Shown here piece after piece: positions 18,920-25,731 of a stretch of 64,000 bases of DNA. Every line of letters begins with the position of its first letter. The stretch's first letter is position 1. The DNA is taken from contig NZ_CP038033.1 of NCBI RefSeq assembly GCF_004421105.1, forward strand, positions 1,073,659 to 1,137,658. The letters are read 5' to 3'. The position numbers and the translations under genes were made by a program. Source of the stretch: Nitrosococcus wardiae. Its GTDB lineage: Bacteria; Pseudomonadota; Gammaproteobacteria; Nitrosococcales; Nitrosococcaceae. Under the pieces are notes generated by a model. The model did no database searches, was not told the origin of the DNA, and was given only the letters and a program-made list of their open reading frames with translations.

Positions 18920-19012
18920 ATACCAATTTCATGTAACTTTGCATTGTATAATGATGAGTATAAACAACCACTTATGATCTTAATAAATTGCATCCTTTTG
19001 CTAAATTGGTAT
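18920..19012 (+). mobile_element. MITE copy A (93 bp, inverted repeats ATACCAATTT/AAATTGGTAT)
   Basis: A non-coding AT-rich element bounded by perfect 10-bp terminal inverted repeats. Its interior (GTATAAACAACCACTTA..TTAATAAATTGCATCC) matches copy B at 42193-42284 in reverse orientation at most positions, and copy C at 4599-4670. It truncates the integrase remnant. No transposase for it is in the window, so it must have been mobilised in trans. Confidence 0.85.
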
Positions 19013-19073
19013 TAGTCCTCAGCATAAGACCTCCTAGAGCACCCAAGAAAATGGCCTGCAGCCTATCATCATA

Positions 19074-20405
19074 GTTCATGCCACATCATTCGCTGGTGGC
19101 CAACTCTACCTGGAACACGCCGGCAGCCCCGCCCGGCTCAAGTCCACCTGCGTCAAGCTGCTCATCGTCGACGAGCTGGACGAATTCGCCGCCCTCCTTG
19201 AGGGGCGGGTCTCCGCCTTCATCTCCGTTGCCAAAAAGCTCTACATCGGCACGCCCACGATCCTGGGGCTCTTCCGAATTGACGAAAAATACCAAGACAG
19301 CGACCAGCGCCGTCCCTACGTGCCGTGCCCCCACTGCGGCCACCAGCAGCCCCTGGAGTGGAAGGGCCTGCAATGGCTCACCGACGAGAGCAAGAAAAAG
19401 ATCATTAGCGTCGCCTACGTCTGCCGGGACTGCGGCGCCCTCATCGACGAAAGCCACAAGCCCCAAATGCTCGCCCACGCCCGTTGGGTCCCGGAAAATC
19501 CCGGCCACTGGCGGCGGGGCTATACGGTTAATTGCCTCTACTATCCCGTGGGCCTCGGCCCCACCTGGAAACAATTAGCCCAAAACGGGCTGGAAGTCCA
19601 GGACGATCCCGCCCGGCTTAAAACCTTCGACCGCCTGGCCGAAACCTTGGAAGATCCCATTATCCGCCTGCTCCGTCACAACGCCATCGCCGAACGGGCT
19701 CAACCCTACCCCCTGCGCACGGCCCCCGAAGGCGTCCTGGCGGTCACCGCCGGGGTGGACACCCAAGAAATCGTCTGGAAGCGGTCATCATCGGCTGGGG
19801 CCGCAAGCTGCGCTTCTGAGTGCTGGACTACGCCGCCTTCTACGGCGATCCGGCAGAAGAAGAGGTCTGGACCGCCCTCACCGATCTCCTCAACCGACCT
19901 ATCGAACACGACAACGGCGCGCTTCTTCAGGTGCTCGCCACCGCCACCGACCTGGGCGGCCACCGCACCGAAGCGATCAAGTCCTCCGTCCGGGACCGGC
20001 GCATCGCCCGCCCCATGGCCATCAAAGGGGCTAGTGCCAACATCGCCCCGGTTCTGGGCAAGCCCACCATGGCCGATGTGGACTGGCGGGGCCGCTATGA
20101 CAAGCGGGGGGTGATGCTCTACCAGGTGGGCACCGTCGCCGCCAAGCACTGGTTCTATGCCCGCCTGTCCCGGGGCACCGAGAAAGAACCAGAGCAACGG
20201 CCTTTGCCACCTCTCCAGCCAACTGCCGCCGGAATTCTTCCCGGGCCTGATCTCAGAGACCTACAATCCGGCCAAAAACCGCTTTGAGCTCAAGCGCAAT
20301 GTACGTAACGAACCCCTGGATACCTGGGTCTACAGCTTCGCCGCCGCCCATCATCCGGAACTGCGCCTCCACCGGACCACCCACGCCGATTGGGACCGCT
20401 ACTAG
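19074..20405 (+). pseudogene. Phage terminase large subunit (GpA family), decayed
   Basis: Three frames together give a GpA-like large terminase. The first (from about 19074) reads HATSFAGGQLYLEHAGSPARLKS, LLIVDELDEF (Walker B-like) and a zinc ribbon PCPHCGHQQPLEW...CRDCG. A frameshift occurs near 19775, then a TGA (19817-19819) interrupts GRKLRF*VLDYAAFYGDPA. A second frameshift near 20190-20200 leads to LPPEFFPGLISETYN...ELRLHRTTHADWDRY and the natural stop. The N-terminal ATPase part with Walker A is missing. GC content is higher than in the core genes around it. The antisense 162-codon frame is a by-product. Confidence 0.82.
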
Positions 20406-20566
20406 CGGCTCATTCAGGGCTAGCAGCGCCAAAACACCCTCGAGGGCAGGAACCCCACGCCAGCCAAGCCAGCCCATCGACCCAGAAGACCCGCGCCCCG
20501 TCCGGTGACTTCTCCCCTAGGGACCTCCGATTGGAACAGCAAACTCTAACTAAAACAGGAACGCCC

Positions 20567-20854
20567 ATGAGAACCGACAACACCCAAGACGCCGCCGCCG
20601 TGGAGCTGCGAAACATCCTCACCGCCGCCATCGGCCAGGCCTTCGACTTGAACGAGAACGTCGCCCTGCCCCTGGCCGAGCGGATCGCCGAGAATTTGTT
20701 CACCCTGGCGGGGGGCAGCGAGCTGTATGTGCCCAAACTGGACCGGTAACGGCGCAATGCCGCCATTCGGGATGCCTTCAATGGCCGGAATAGGGAAGAG
20801 CTATGCGGCTGTTATGGGATATCGAAAAGGCAGTTTTATCGGATTTTGGGGTAG
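20567..20854 (+). pseudogene. Mor-type transcription activator, interrupted by an in-frame TAA
   Basis: The frame starts MRTDNTQDAAAVELRNILTAAI and continues ALPLAERIAENLFTLAGGSELYVPKLDR. It hits TAA at 20747-20749, then continues in the same frame as RRNAAIRDAFNGRNREELC...GISKRQFYRILG before a TAG. The combined 95 codons have the layout of Mu Mor / C-family middle-operon activators: an alpha-beta dimerisation half, then a helix-turn-helix with FNGxNxxEL. A single base change would restore the ORF, so this is a recently inactivated phage gene lying behind the terminase remnant. Confidence 0.75.
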
Positions 20855-20962
20855 ATCGGGGTATGGCCGCAAATCCAACTGGAGGGGCTCCACGCCCACC
20901 GGGAGGGATTGCCTTATACTATTGGGGTAAGAAGTAATACCTTGAGATTAAGGAGAGCAGAC

Positions 20963-21412
20963 ATGGCACACCAAGAGCTTTCCCCTGAACAGGACTTCCA
21001 TGCTTGGGCATTGAACGCTGCCCAACGGGCTAGAGCGGGTCTATTAACCCCGCAGGAGCTGGAGCAAGTGGCTGAGGAACTGGAGGATAGGGCAAAAAGT
21101 GAAAGGAGGGAGCTTAAAAATAGATTAGCGGTATTGCTGGCGCATTTGCTCAAATGGCAATATCAACCCGATGCGCGTAGCTATAGCTGGGAAGGGACTA
21201 TCAACGGGCAACGAAGCGACCTTGACGACTTGCTGGAGGATAACCCTAGCCTTAGGCCTGAGCTTCCGGCCTACCTAGAGAAGGCTTACCAAAGAGGTAT
21301 CCAGAAAGCCGTGGAAGAGACCAACATGAATAAAAGAGCCTTTCCCTCTACATTCTCAGAAACCGGCTGGACCTTGGAGCAAGTGTTAGCTGAGGACTGT
21401 TTTCCAGACTGA
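20963..21412 (+). CDS. DUF29 family protein
   Basis: This 149-residue protein of unknown function belongs to the DUF29 family, common in multiple copies in cyanobacteria and some Chromatiales. Visible family features are DFHAWALNAAQRAR, the acidic EQVAEELEDRAKSERRELKNRLAVLLAHLLKWQYQP helix pair, and the C-terminal FPSTFSETGWTLEQVLAEDCFP. The ATG at 20963 is chosen because AAGGAG lies 9 bp upstream. A paralogue sits at 26873-27313 in the same island. No catalytic motif is recognised. Confidence 0.85.
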   Translation: MAHQELSPEQDFHAWALNAAQRARAGLLTPQELEQVAEELEDRAKSERRELKNRLAVLLAHLLKWQYQPDARSYSWEGTINGQRSDLDDLLEDNPSLRPELPAYLEKAYQRGIQKAVEETNMNKRAFPSTFSETGWTLEQVLAEDCFPD

Positions 21413-21455
21413 AGGCAAGTAATTGATTTTTTTTGTATAATTCGGTAGGTGTGTG

Positions 21456-21719
21456 ATGACGGTTATTGTCCAAGAGGTGTACACGGCTTTCAAGGAAGCG
21501 GGGGTCAGCGAGGAAAGCGCCCGAAGCGCGGCGGAAGCGCTTACCGGCTATGGCGACAGGTTCCATGATTTGGAGCGGGAGATGGATCGCCGCTTCAATG
21601 ACACCGACAAGCAAATCATGGAGGTCAAGGGCACTCAGCGGCTGCTCCAGTGGATGCTCGGCTTTAACCTGGCGTTATCGGTTGCCGTGCTGTTTTTGCT
21701 GCTCATGACGGGAATTTAA
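21456..21719 (+). CDS. Small coiled-coil protein with C-terminal membrane anchor
   Basis: This 87-residue protein has an N-terminal helical part (VQEVYTAFKEAGVSEESARSAAEAL), a charged coiled coil (DLEREMDRRFNDTDKQIMEVKGTQRLLQ) and one C-terminal transmembrane helix (LGFNLALSVAVLFLLLMTG). The layout resembles small tail-anchored proteins found in phage-derived islands. No specific function can be named. A TATAAT hexamer lies about 15-20 bp upstream of the ATG. Confidence 0.6.
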   Translation: MTVIVQEVYTAFKEAGVSEESARSAAEALTGYGDRFHDLEREMDRRFNDTDKQIMEVKGTQRLLQWMLGFNLALSVAVLFLLLMTGI

Positions 21720-21722
21720 TTC

Positions 21723-22002
21723 TTGGGAAAATATGGCAAGCTTCGACAGAAACTTCTGAGTGGTCATTCGAATGCGGGTATTAACTTCTTCTCAGAATGA
21801 TGCCAGCTCCTCAGGCGTCTCGGATTCGATGAAAAAAATAAGGGCGATCATCATATCTTCACCAGTGGAAGTGCCAGAGCTGCCCGGTTGTCGGGCCGAT
21901 GGCTCCACTTATCAAGAAGCCGTTGCCAATGCTGAAACGGTCATCCAGGAGTGGATCGAAACGGCTCAAGCGTTAGGCCGCGCTATTCCTGAGCCGAAAT
22001 GA
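21723..22002 (+). pseudogene. hicA::hicB deletion chimera
   Basis: The first part, in one frame from TTG 21723, encodes a HicA-type toxin segment: KYGKLRQKLLSGHSNAGINFFSE, TGA (21798-21800), then CQLLRRLGFDEKNKGDHHIFT. At about 21861 the sequence passes into another frame, encoding the C-terminal two thirds of a HicB antitoxin: EVPELPGCRADGSTYQEAVANAETVIQEWIETAQALGRAIPEPK. The end of HicA and the start of HicB are missing, so an internal deletion joined them. An ATG at 21829 opens a 57-codon frame over the HicB part, but it lacks the antitoxin's first strand. Confidence 0.8.
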
Positions 22003-22031
22003 AAGCTGATGTATATTAATTCGGCGCTTCG

Positions 22032-22065
22032 TTGACAACCCTCCCCACTTTCCGCTAGCTCTGAA
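22032..22065. repeat. Degenerate repeat R1 (TTGACAAC..CTTTCC)
   Basis: This is one of three similar stretches in the same orientation: TTGACAACCCTCCCCACTTTCC here, related stretches at 23137 and 25459. R1 and R3 also share CTAGCT. Each lies at the edge of a gene remnant. The nature is unknown; it may be the end of a lost insertion element. Confidence 0.45.
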
Positions 22066-22190
22066 CGACGGAGCTTGAAACTTCTTATCAGGCAGGCGAG
22101 TATCCGGTAGAGCGGACAAACTCCCAAGTGGAAAAATCCAATGGTAGACCCCTTGATGCTGCGTATAGCAATCGACTGTTTGGAGGTCCA

Positions 22191-22415
22191 TGTTGACTAT
22201 CCGACTCCCCAAGGAGATAGAGGAACGCTTGGAGGCGCTGGCCGCTGCTACCGGACGCACCAAAACCTTTTACGCCCGCCAAGCCATTCCTGGAGTACAT
22301 TGACGATCTGGAAGACGTGTACTTGGCCGAGCGTGAGCTAGAAGAAGTTCGTGCGGATCGCAGCATCCCCGTGCTTCTGGAAGACGTCATGAAGCAATAT
22401 GGCCTGGCGGATTGA
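22191..22415 (+). pseudogene. RelB/ParD-type antitoxin, frameshifted
   Basis: ATG 22191 opens MLTIRLPKEIEERLEALAAATGRTKTFYARQA, a ribbon-helix-helix DNA-binding domain typical of RelB/DinJ antitoxins. Near 22284 a one-base indel shifts the frame. The rest, FLEYIDDLEDVYLAERELEEVRADRSIPVLLEDVMKQYGLAD, continues in another frame to 22415, just past the start of the toxin gene. The overlap with relE is the normal order of such modules. Confidence 0.82.
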
Positions 22416-22660
22416 GTTGTCGGGACTAGCGCAAAAAAACCTGCACGGACTGGATAAACAGATAGCGGAACGAATTGAATGATCGGACCGCCAAGCTGGA
22501 CGGCCCACGTAGTGTCGGCGATCCCCTCAAGGGCGCGAAGCTGGGCGAGTTCTGGAAATACCGTGTCGGTGATTATTGCATTATCGCCGACATTCAGGAT
22601 AGCGAATTGCTGATTCTGGTGGTGCGGATTGGCAACCGCCGGGAGGTTTACAAGCGGTGA
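22399..22660 (+). pseudogene. RelE-type toxin, frameshifted
   Basis: ATG 22399 opens MAWRIELSGLAQKNLHGLDKQIAERIE, then TGA at 22480-22482. The C-terminal half, DRTAKLDGPRSVGDPLKGAKLGEFWKYRVGDYCIIADI...ILVVRIGNRREVYKR, follows in a different frame. Compared with typical RelE proteins a few residues are missing at the junction. The relBE module is therefore dead on both sides. Confidence 0.85.
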
Positions 22661-22702
22661 GTTGGCGGTCACCTGCTTTTTGTTTTTACTGCGGAGGCAT
22701 CT

Positions 22703-22909
22703 ATGAAGTTCACCATCGAGACGGAGCAAGAAGAGGATGGCCGGTGGATAGCCGAAGTCATCGAACTTCCTGGAGTGATGATGTATGGCGAGACTCGTGA
22801 TACGGCTATCCTCCAAGTGGAAGCGCTGGCGCTCCGAGTGCTCGCCGATCAGATCGAGGCGGGCGAGCATCCGGTGGAGCCGATCCAGATCACGTTTGCC
22901 GCTGTATGA
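22703..22909 (+). CDS. hicB: HicB-like antitoxin
   Basis: This 68-residue protein has the HicB beta-strand pattern: MKFTIETEQEEDGRWIAEVIELPGVMMYGETRDTAILQVEALALRVLADQIE. It is the partial RNase H-like fold that wraps the HicA toxin. There is no C-terminal DNA-binding extension, as in the short HicB class. GCGGAGG lies just upstream. It overlaps the hicA toxin gene by 4 bp (ATGA). This is the only intact toxin-antitoxin pair in the 21-30 kb island. Confidence 0.85.
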   Translation: MKFTIETEQEEDGRWIAEVIELPGVMMYGETRDTAILQVEALALRVLADQIEAGEHPVEPIQITFAAV

Positions 22910-23118
22910 GTCAGTGGCCGAGTACACGAGCACGACGCGTCCTGGCTGCCCTGGAGCGCATAGGTTGGGTGGTCAAACGCTTTTCGGGCTCACACCGAAC
23001 GCTATCCCGGGAAGGATATCCCGATTTCGTCTTCGCCTTTCACGACCGAGAGGAAATTGGCCCCCGAATGTTGGCTCGAATAGCAAAAAAGACGGGGCTA
23101 AGACCGGAGGATCTTTGA
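22906..23118 (+). CDS. hicA: HicA-like mRNA interferase toxin
   Basis: This 70-residue protein has the HicA double-stranded-RNA-binding-like fold: RVLAALERIGWVVKRFSGSHRTLSREG, with the active histidine in SGSHR. It ends with the conserved IGPRMLARIAKKTGLRPEDL helix. The toxin would cut mRNA unless bound by the antitoxin encoded just upstream. Antitoxin-first order and translational coupling suggest excess antitoxin. The frame is intact, with no lesions. Confidence 0.9.
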   Translation: MSQWPSTRARRVLAALERIGWVVKRFSGSHRTLSREGYPDFVFAFHDREEIGPRMLARIAKKTGLRPEDL

Positions 23119-23136
23119 AGGAGCGCAACCCTCTGC

Positions 23137-23160
23137 TTGACAACTCCCTTCCTTTCCGAC
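23137..23160. repeat. Degenerate repeat R2 (TTGACAACTCCC..CTTTCC)
   Basis: Second copy of the repeat described at 22032, 18 bp after the hicA stop. The following bases up to 23352 contain no recognisable gene. They include two GACTTGATCCCTTTG / GGCTTGACCCC motifs (about 23283 and 23320) that recur at 30024 and 55823. Confidence 0.4.
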
Positions 23161-23352
23161 TTCTACTTGCAACCAGGTTGGGGTATAGCGGGGCGGGCAC
23201 ACCTTGGAGCCTGCACAGGTAAAGAGTCTAGCTTTGTTCAGTGCTTCTCTGGGAACTTGATATTGAGGTTGTAAAAGACAAGACTTGATCCCTTTGTTAT
23301 TTAGTCAGCAATAGGCCAGGCTTGACCCCTTGGTATTTACTGGAAGGCCTTG

Positions 23353-24396
23353 TTAAATCCAGATTGATAAATCCGCATCAAATCCTACCTTTTTTCGAGA
23401 ATGCGCATGAGCTATTGCAATGCCCACACTAGTCAGGTCAAGACTTTTGAATGATGATTTTTTCATGTCTTCAAGAAATTTCTCGAACTTGGGGGATATT
23501 GACTTCAGATAGTCAGTTGCCTCTTGCTTGTTCATCATCTGGCCATTATTTATCTGGATTAATTTGTTGGTATTTTCATCCGAGATAGCCTGCTGCTCGC
23601 AAAGAGTTTTGATTATGTCATCATCCATTCCTCTAGCCTGAACAAGATTGACGTTGTGCGGACATGGGATAATAACGTTCCAAATATTTGGGCTTTCTTC
23701 TGCAATATCGCTTAGCTGCTCTCTCTCAAAACCTTTACAAAATACGGCCTTATAGTTTTGCATTAATATTTTCACAATATCCCTAGAGCCTGCCCTTATC
23801 CCAGCACATCCAACATACTCTAGATGTCTGTAGTTTGAGTCCATTTCGCCGACGGCATCTGCAAATACTAGTACAGCATCGTTCAAGTGATCAGCAAACA
23901 TCTGCGGGTTAGCGATGTTGACTCTTTTGGCATATGCGAGATTAAAACAACATGCCAGTATATCAAGCTGCGTGCCATTCAATTTCGGTGCTATTGATAA
24001 AGATTCATTTAGTACTATTTGGAGCAGGCTTCTTTCTTCTTCCTTCGAACGATCAACTAATATATCAACCAGAATATCTCCTAGCTCTTTGTCTCCAGAG
24101 CGAGCATATTCTTTTTGTACTTGAAACAGAGAATATTGGAAATCAGGGTCTTCAGATGCTTTTAAGCTATCTGGATTCTTCTCTGAAAGCTCTCCCAGAA
24201 ACTGCTCCGTAATCTCTTTCGCTCGTTGATCGGCGGTTTCTTTGGCCACGCCAGCAAGTTTGTAGAAATTGCCTTCGAACACTTCTAGCGCGATTTCCTT
24301 AACATGAGAAATTGACAGGCCTGTATTTACAGTTATGTTCTCCGCTTGCATATTTATAGATTTATCGCCTGACTCTTGTGTCTTCTTACTTATCAC
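23353..24396 (-). CDS. LPO_1073/Vpar_1526-like protein of unknown function
   Basis: This is a soluble, mostly helical protein of about 347 residues. It opens with the motif ESGDKSINMQAENITVN (predicted beta-type repeat), then SHVKEIALEVFEGNFYKLAGVAKETADQRAKEITEQF. The N-terminal GDxSxNxQ motif and helical body match my memory of the family named LPO_1073/Vpar_1526, whose role is unknown. The GTG at 24396 is the proposed start because AAGGA lies about 6 bp upstream and it overlaps the upstream gene's stop; a longer frame opens at 24435, and ATG MQAEN is another option. The low GC content differs from the core genes, indicating transfer. No nuclease or nucleotide-binding motif is recognised. 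Confidence 0.7.
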   Translation of the reverse strand: MISKKTQESGDKSINMQAENITVNTGLSISHVKEIALEVFEGNFYKLAGVAKETADQRAKEITEQFLGELSEKNPDSLKASEDPDFQYSLFQVQKEYARSGDKELGDILVDILVDRSKEEERSLLQIVLNESLSIAPKLNGTQLDILACCFNLAYAKRVNIANPQMFADHLNDAVLVFADAVGEMDSNYRHLEYVGCAGIRAGSRDIVKILMQNYKAVFCKGFEREQLSDIAEESPNIWNVIIPCPHNVNLVQARGMDDDIIKTLCEQQAISDENTNKLIQINNGQMMNKQEATDYLKSISPKFEKFLEDMKKSSFKSLDLTSVGIAIAHAHSRKKVGFDADLSIWI

Positions 24397-24586
24397 CACT
24401 ATCCTTCTTATTCGAGACGTTAATGCTGCCACCAACTTGAATATTTGTTGAATTGTCGCCGCTTTTTTGTGTCATCTTTGTGTTTGATGATTTTCGAAAT
24501 GAAACCCACGATATGACTGCAACGCCGATACCACTGAAGATCCATTCTTTATTATTCATTATGTAATCTAGCACTTTATTCTCCAT
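24386..24586 (-). CDS. Small membrane-anchored protein with SGDNSTNIQ motif
   Basis: This 66-residue protein has a short N-terminal amphipathic stretch (MENKVLDYIMNNKEW), one transmembrane helix (IFSGIGVAVISWVSF, residues 16-30), a basic turn, then the tail QKSGDNSTNIQVGGSINVSN. The SGDNSTNIQ motif (residues 42-50) recurs at the start of the next gene as SGDKSINMQ. The two frames overlap, so they are probably co-translated. It acts presumably as the membrane partner of the downstream protein. No clear Shine-Dalgarno precedes the ATG. Confidence 0.65.
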   Translation of the reverse strand: MENKVLDYIMNNKEWIFSGIGVAVISWVSFRKSSNTKMTQKSGDNSTNIQVGGSINVSNKKDSGDK

Positions 24587-24659
24587 TAGAGGATTTAACG
24601 TTGCTTATAAGACACGCGAATACAGTACAGCGGAGTGTGCGTTGGCTTTATGAATTGGT

Positions 24660-25374
24660 TTAGGCCTGATCATGCCTAGACAACTGTTCATTTACGAATT
24701 TGACCGTGCTCTTATATTTGGCTTGCACTTCATCTGGTAATTGCTCGAAAGGTCCGAAGGTACTCTCGAATCCCTGCTAGAACTGTGGGACTGAGATGGG
24801 TGGGCTAACCTTGAAGTCACGCGCCACCACTGCAGGCCAGTTCACTATGAAACGATGCTTTACCTCAGCCTTTAATGGAACAGGCCATTCTATAATTACG
24901 TTGCTATTGCCGCTCTTCATCGCTAAGTTTTTGGCTTTTTCCTGAAATGACTCGGCAAGTGTGATGCCTAGCCATTGTGCGGATTCTCCAACACAATATG
25001 CTTCAATGAGTGCTGGGCCGGCAGCATTGATCGGTCTAGGTTAAAAAAGAACCTATCCCAGGCTAATCCCGCCCTAACCGGCGCATAGCCTTATGGAAAA
25101 TTTCGGTCACAGCTATAACCATACAGCGTAACTCAGTGTCCGTGTCCCCTTTTGTGAATAAGATGATCGTGTCTGAGAATGTAGTAGATCGAATGGCTTT
25201 TGAGGGCATCACTCTTTCATTGGGGTGGAGGAACTCTATTTCATAGTTTCCAATCCGATCTCTTACGGTTACTAAATCAGAAAGCATACTCCAAGCCTTG
25301 TCGGCATCCTTTTTCACGATTGCTGGCATTCCCAGAATGTCGATATGGGCAACAAATCTACGATCTTGATTCAT
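24660..25374 (-). pseudogene. Cyclase-like hypothetical protein, decayed
   Basis: The first 103 codons (MNQDRRFVAHIDILGMPAIV...STTFSDTIILFTKGD...AMRRLGRD) stop at 25063. The continuation is readable in other frames: RFFFNLDRSM, then GPALIEAYCVGESAQWLGITLAESFQEKAKNLA...EWPVPLKAEVKHRFIVNWPAVVARDF, a TAG at 24777-24779, and a tail ending EQLSRHDQA. The pattern (IDILG near the start, FSDTI, then GPALIEAY..E) resembles the large group of hypothetical proteins with a class III cyclase-like fold. The segment between MRRL and RFFFN is shortened. It lies upstream of the two-gene SGDxS unit, same strand. Confidence 0.6.
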
Positions 25375-25458
25375 GGAATTGGTCTAACATTTCCTCCCTA
25401 GCAAAATCTATCAGTAGCCTATCGGCACCCTACCATTATCCTTAACCCTCCAAGGTAA

Positions 25459-25492
25459 TTGACAACCCCCTCCCTTTCCACTAGCTTTAAGA
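25459..25492. repeat. Degenerate repeat R3 (TTGACAACCCCCTCCCTTTCC)
   Basis: Third copy of the R1/R2 repeat (22032, 23137), again followed by CTAGCTTTAAGAGCGCAAC. It coincides with the beginning of the Ash-like frame. Confidence 0.4.
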
Positions 25493-25731
25493 GCGCAACG
25501 GCAAAATCCGTTGCCGGGGTTGACAGCCCGAACAAAAGCCCGGCGCAAACGCGCCATCAACATCCGTTGGGTGCGTTTTTTTATGCCCGCAAGATTACCT
25601 ATGGCGGGCCACTTCGGGAGACCTCTGGGTCTGCCGGACACCGGGTGCTCCGGTCTGTCAACCCGTTGTGGCCCGTCACCCTATTGACAGGGGGTGGCGG
25701 TTCCTACCCAAACGCCCGGAGACCGCTATGA
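25459..25731 (+). CDS. Phage Ash-like leader protein (uncertain)
   Basis: The frame from TTG 25459 encodes 90 residues including KSVAGVDSPNKSPAQTRHQHPLGAFFYARK and ETSGSAGHRVLRSVNPLWPVTLLTGGGGSYPNARRPL. This resembles the Ash/Icd-like proteins of P4-type phages and their habit of directly preceding an antirepressor gene. Its stop overlaps the start of the ORF6N gene (ATGA). The DNA is rich in inverted and direct repeats (AACGGCAAAATCCGTT, CCCATTGACAGGG-type), so part of the signal may be regulatory RNA or operator DNA rather than protein. Confidence 0.4.
   Translation: MTTPSLSTSFKSATAKSVAGVDSPNKSPAQTRHQHPLGAFFYARKITYGGPLRETSGSAGHRVLRSVNPLWPVTLLTGGGGSYPNARRPL

Noticed and set aside
18730-18993. 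87-codon minus-strand frame after tRNA-Lys
   Set aside because: The integrase similarity lies in a different frame of the same strand; this frame crosses the MITE and has no similarity I recognise.
19086-19574. 162-codon minus-strand frame
   Set aside because: Antisense of the GC-rich terminase remnant; glycine/valine-rich composition from the opposite strand.
22088-22933. 281-codon minus-strand frame over the relBE/hicB region
   Set aside because: It lies opposite recognisable relBE and hicB sequences and shows no protein features.
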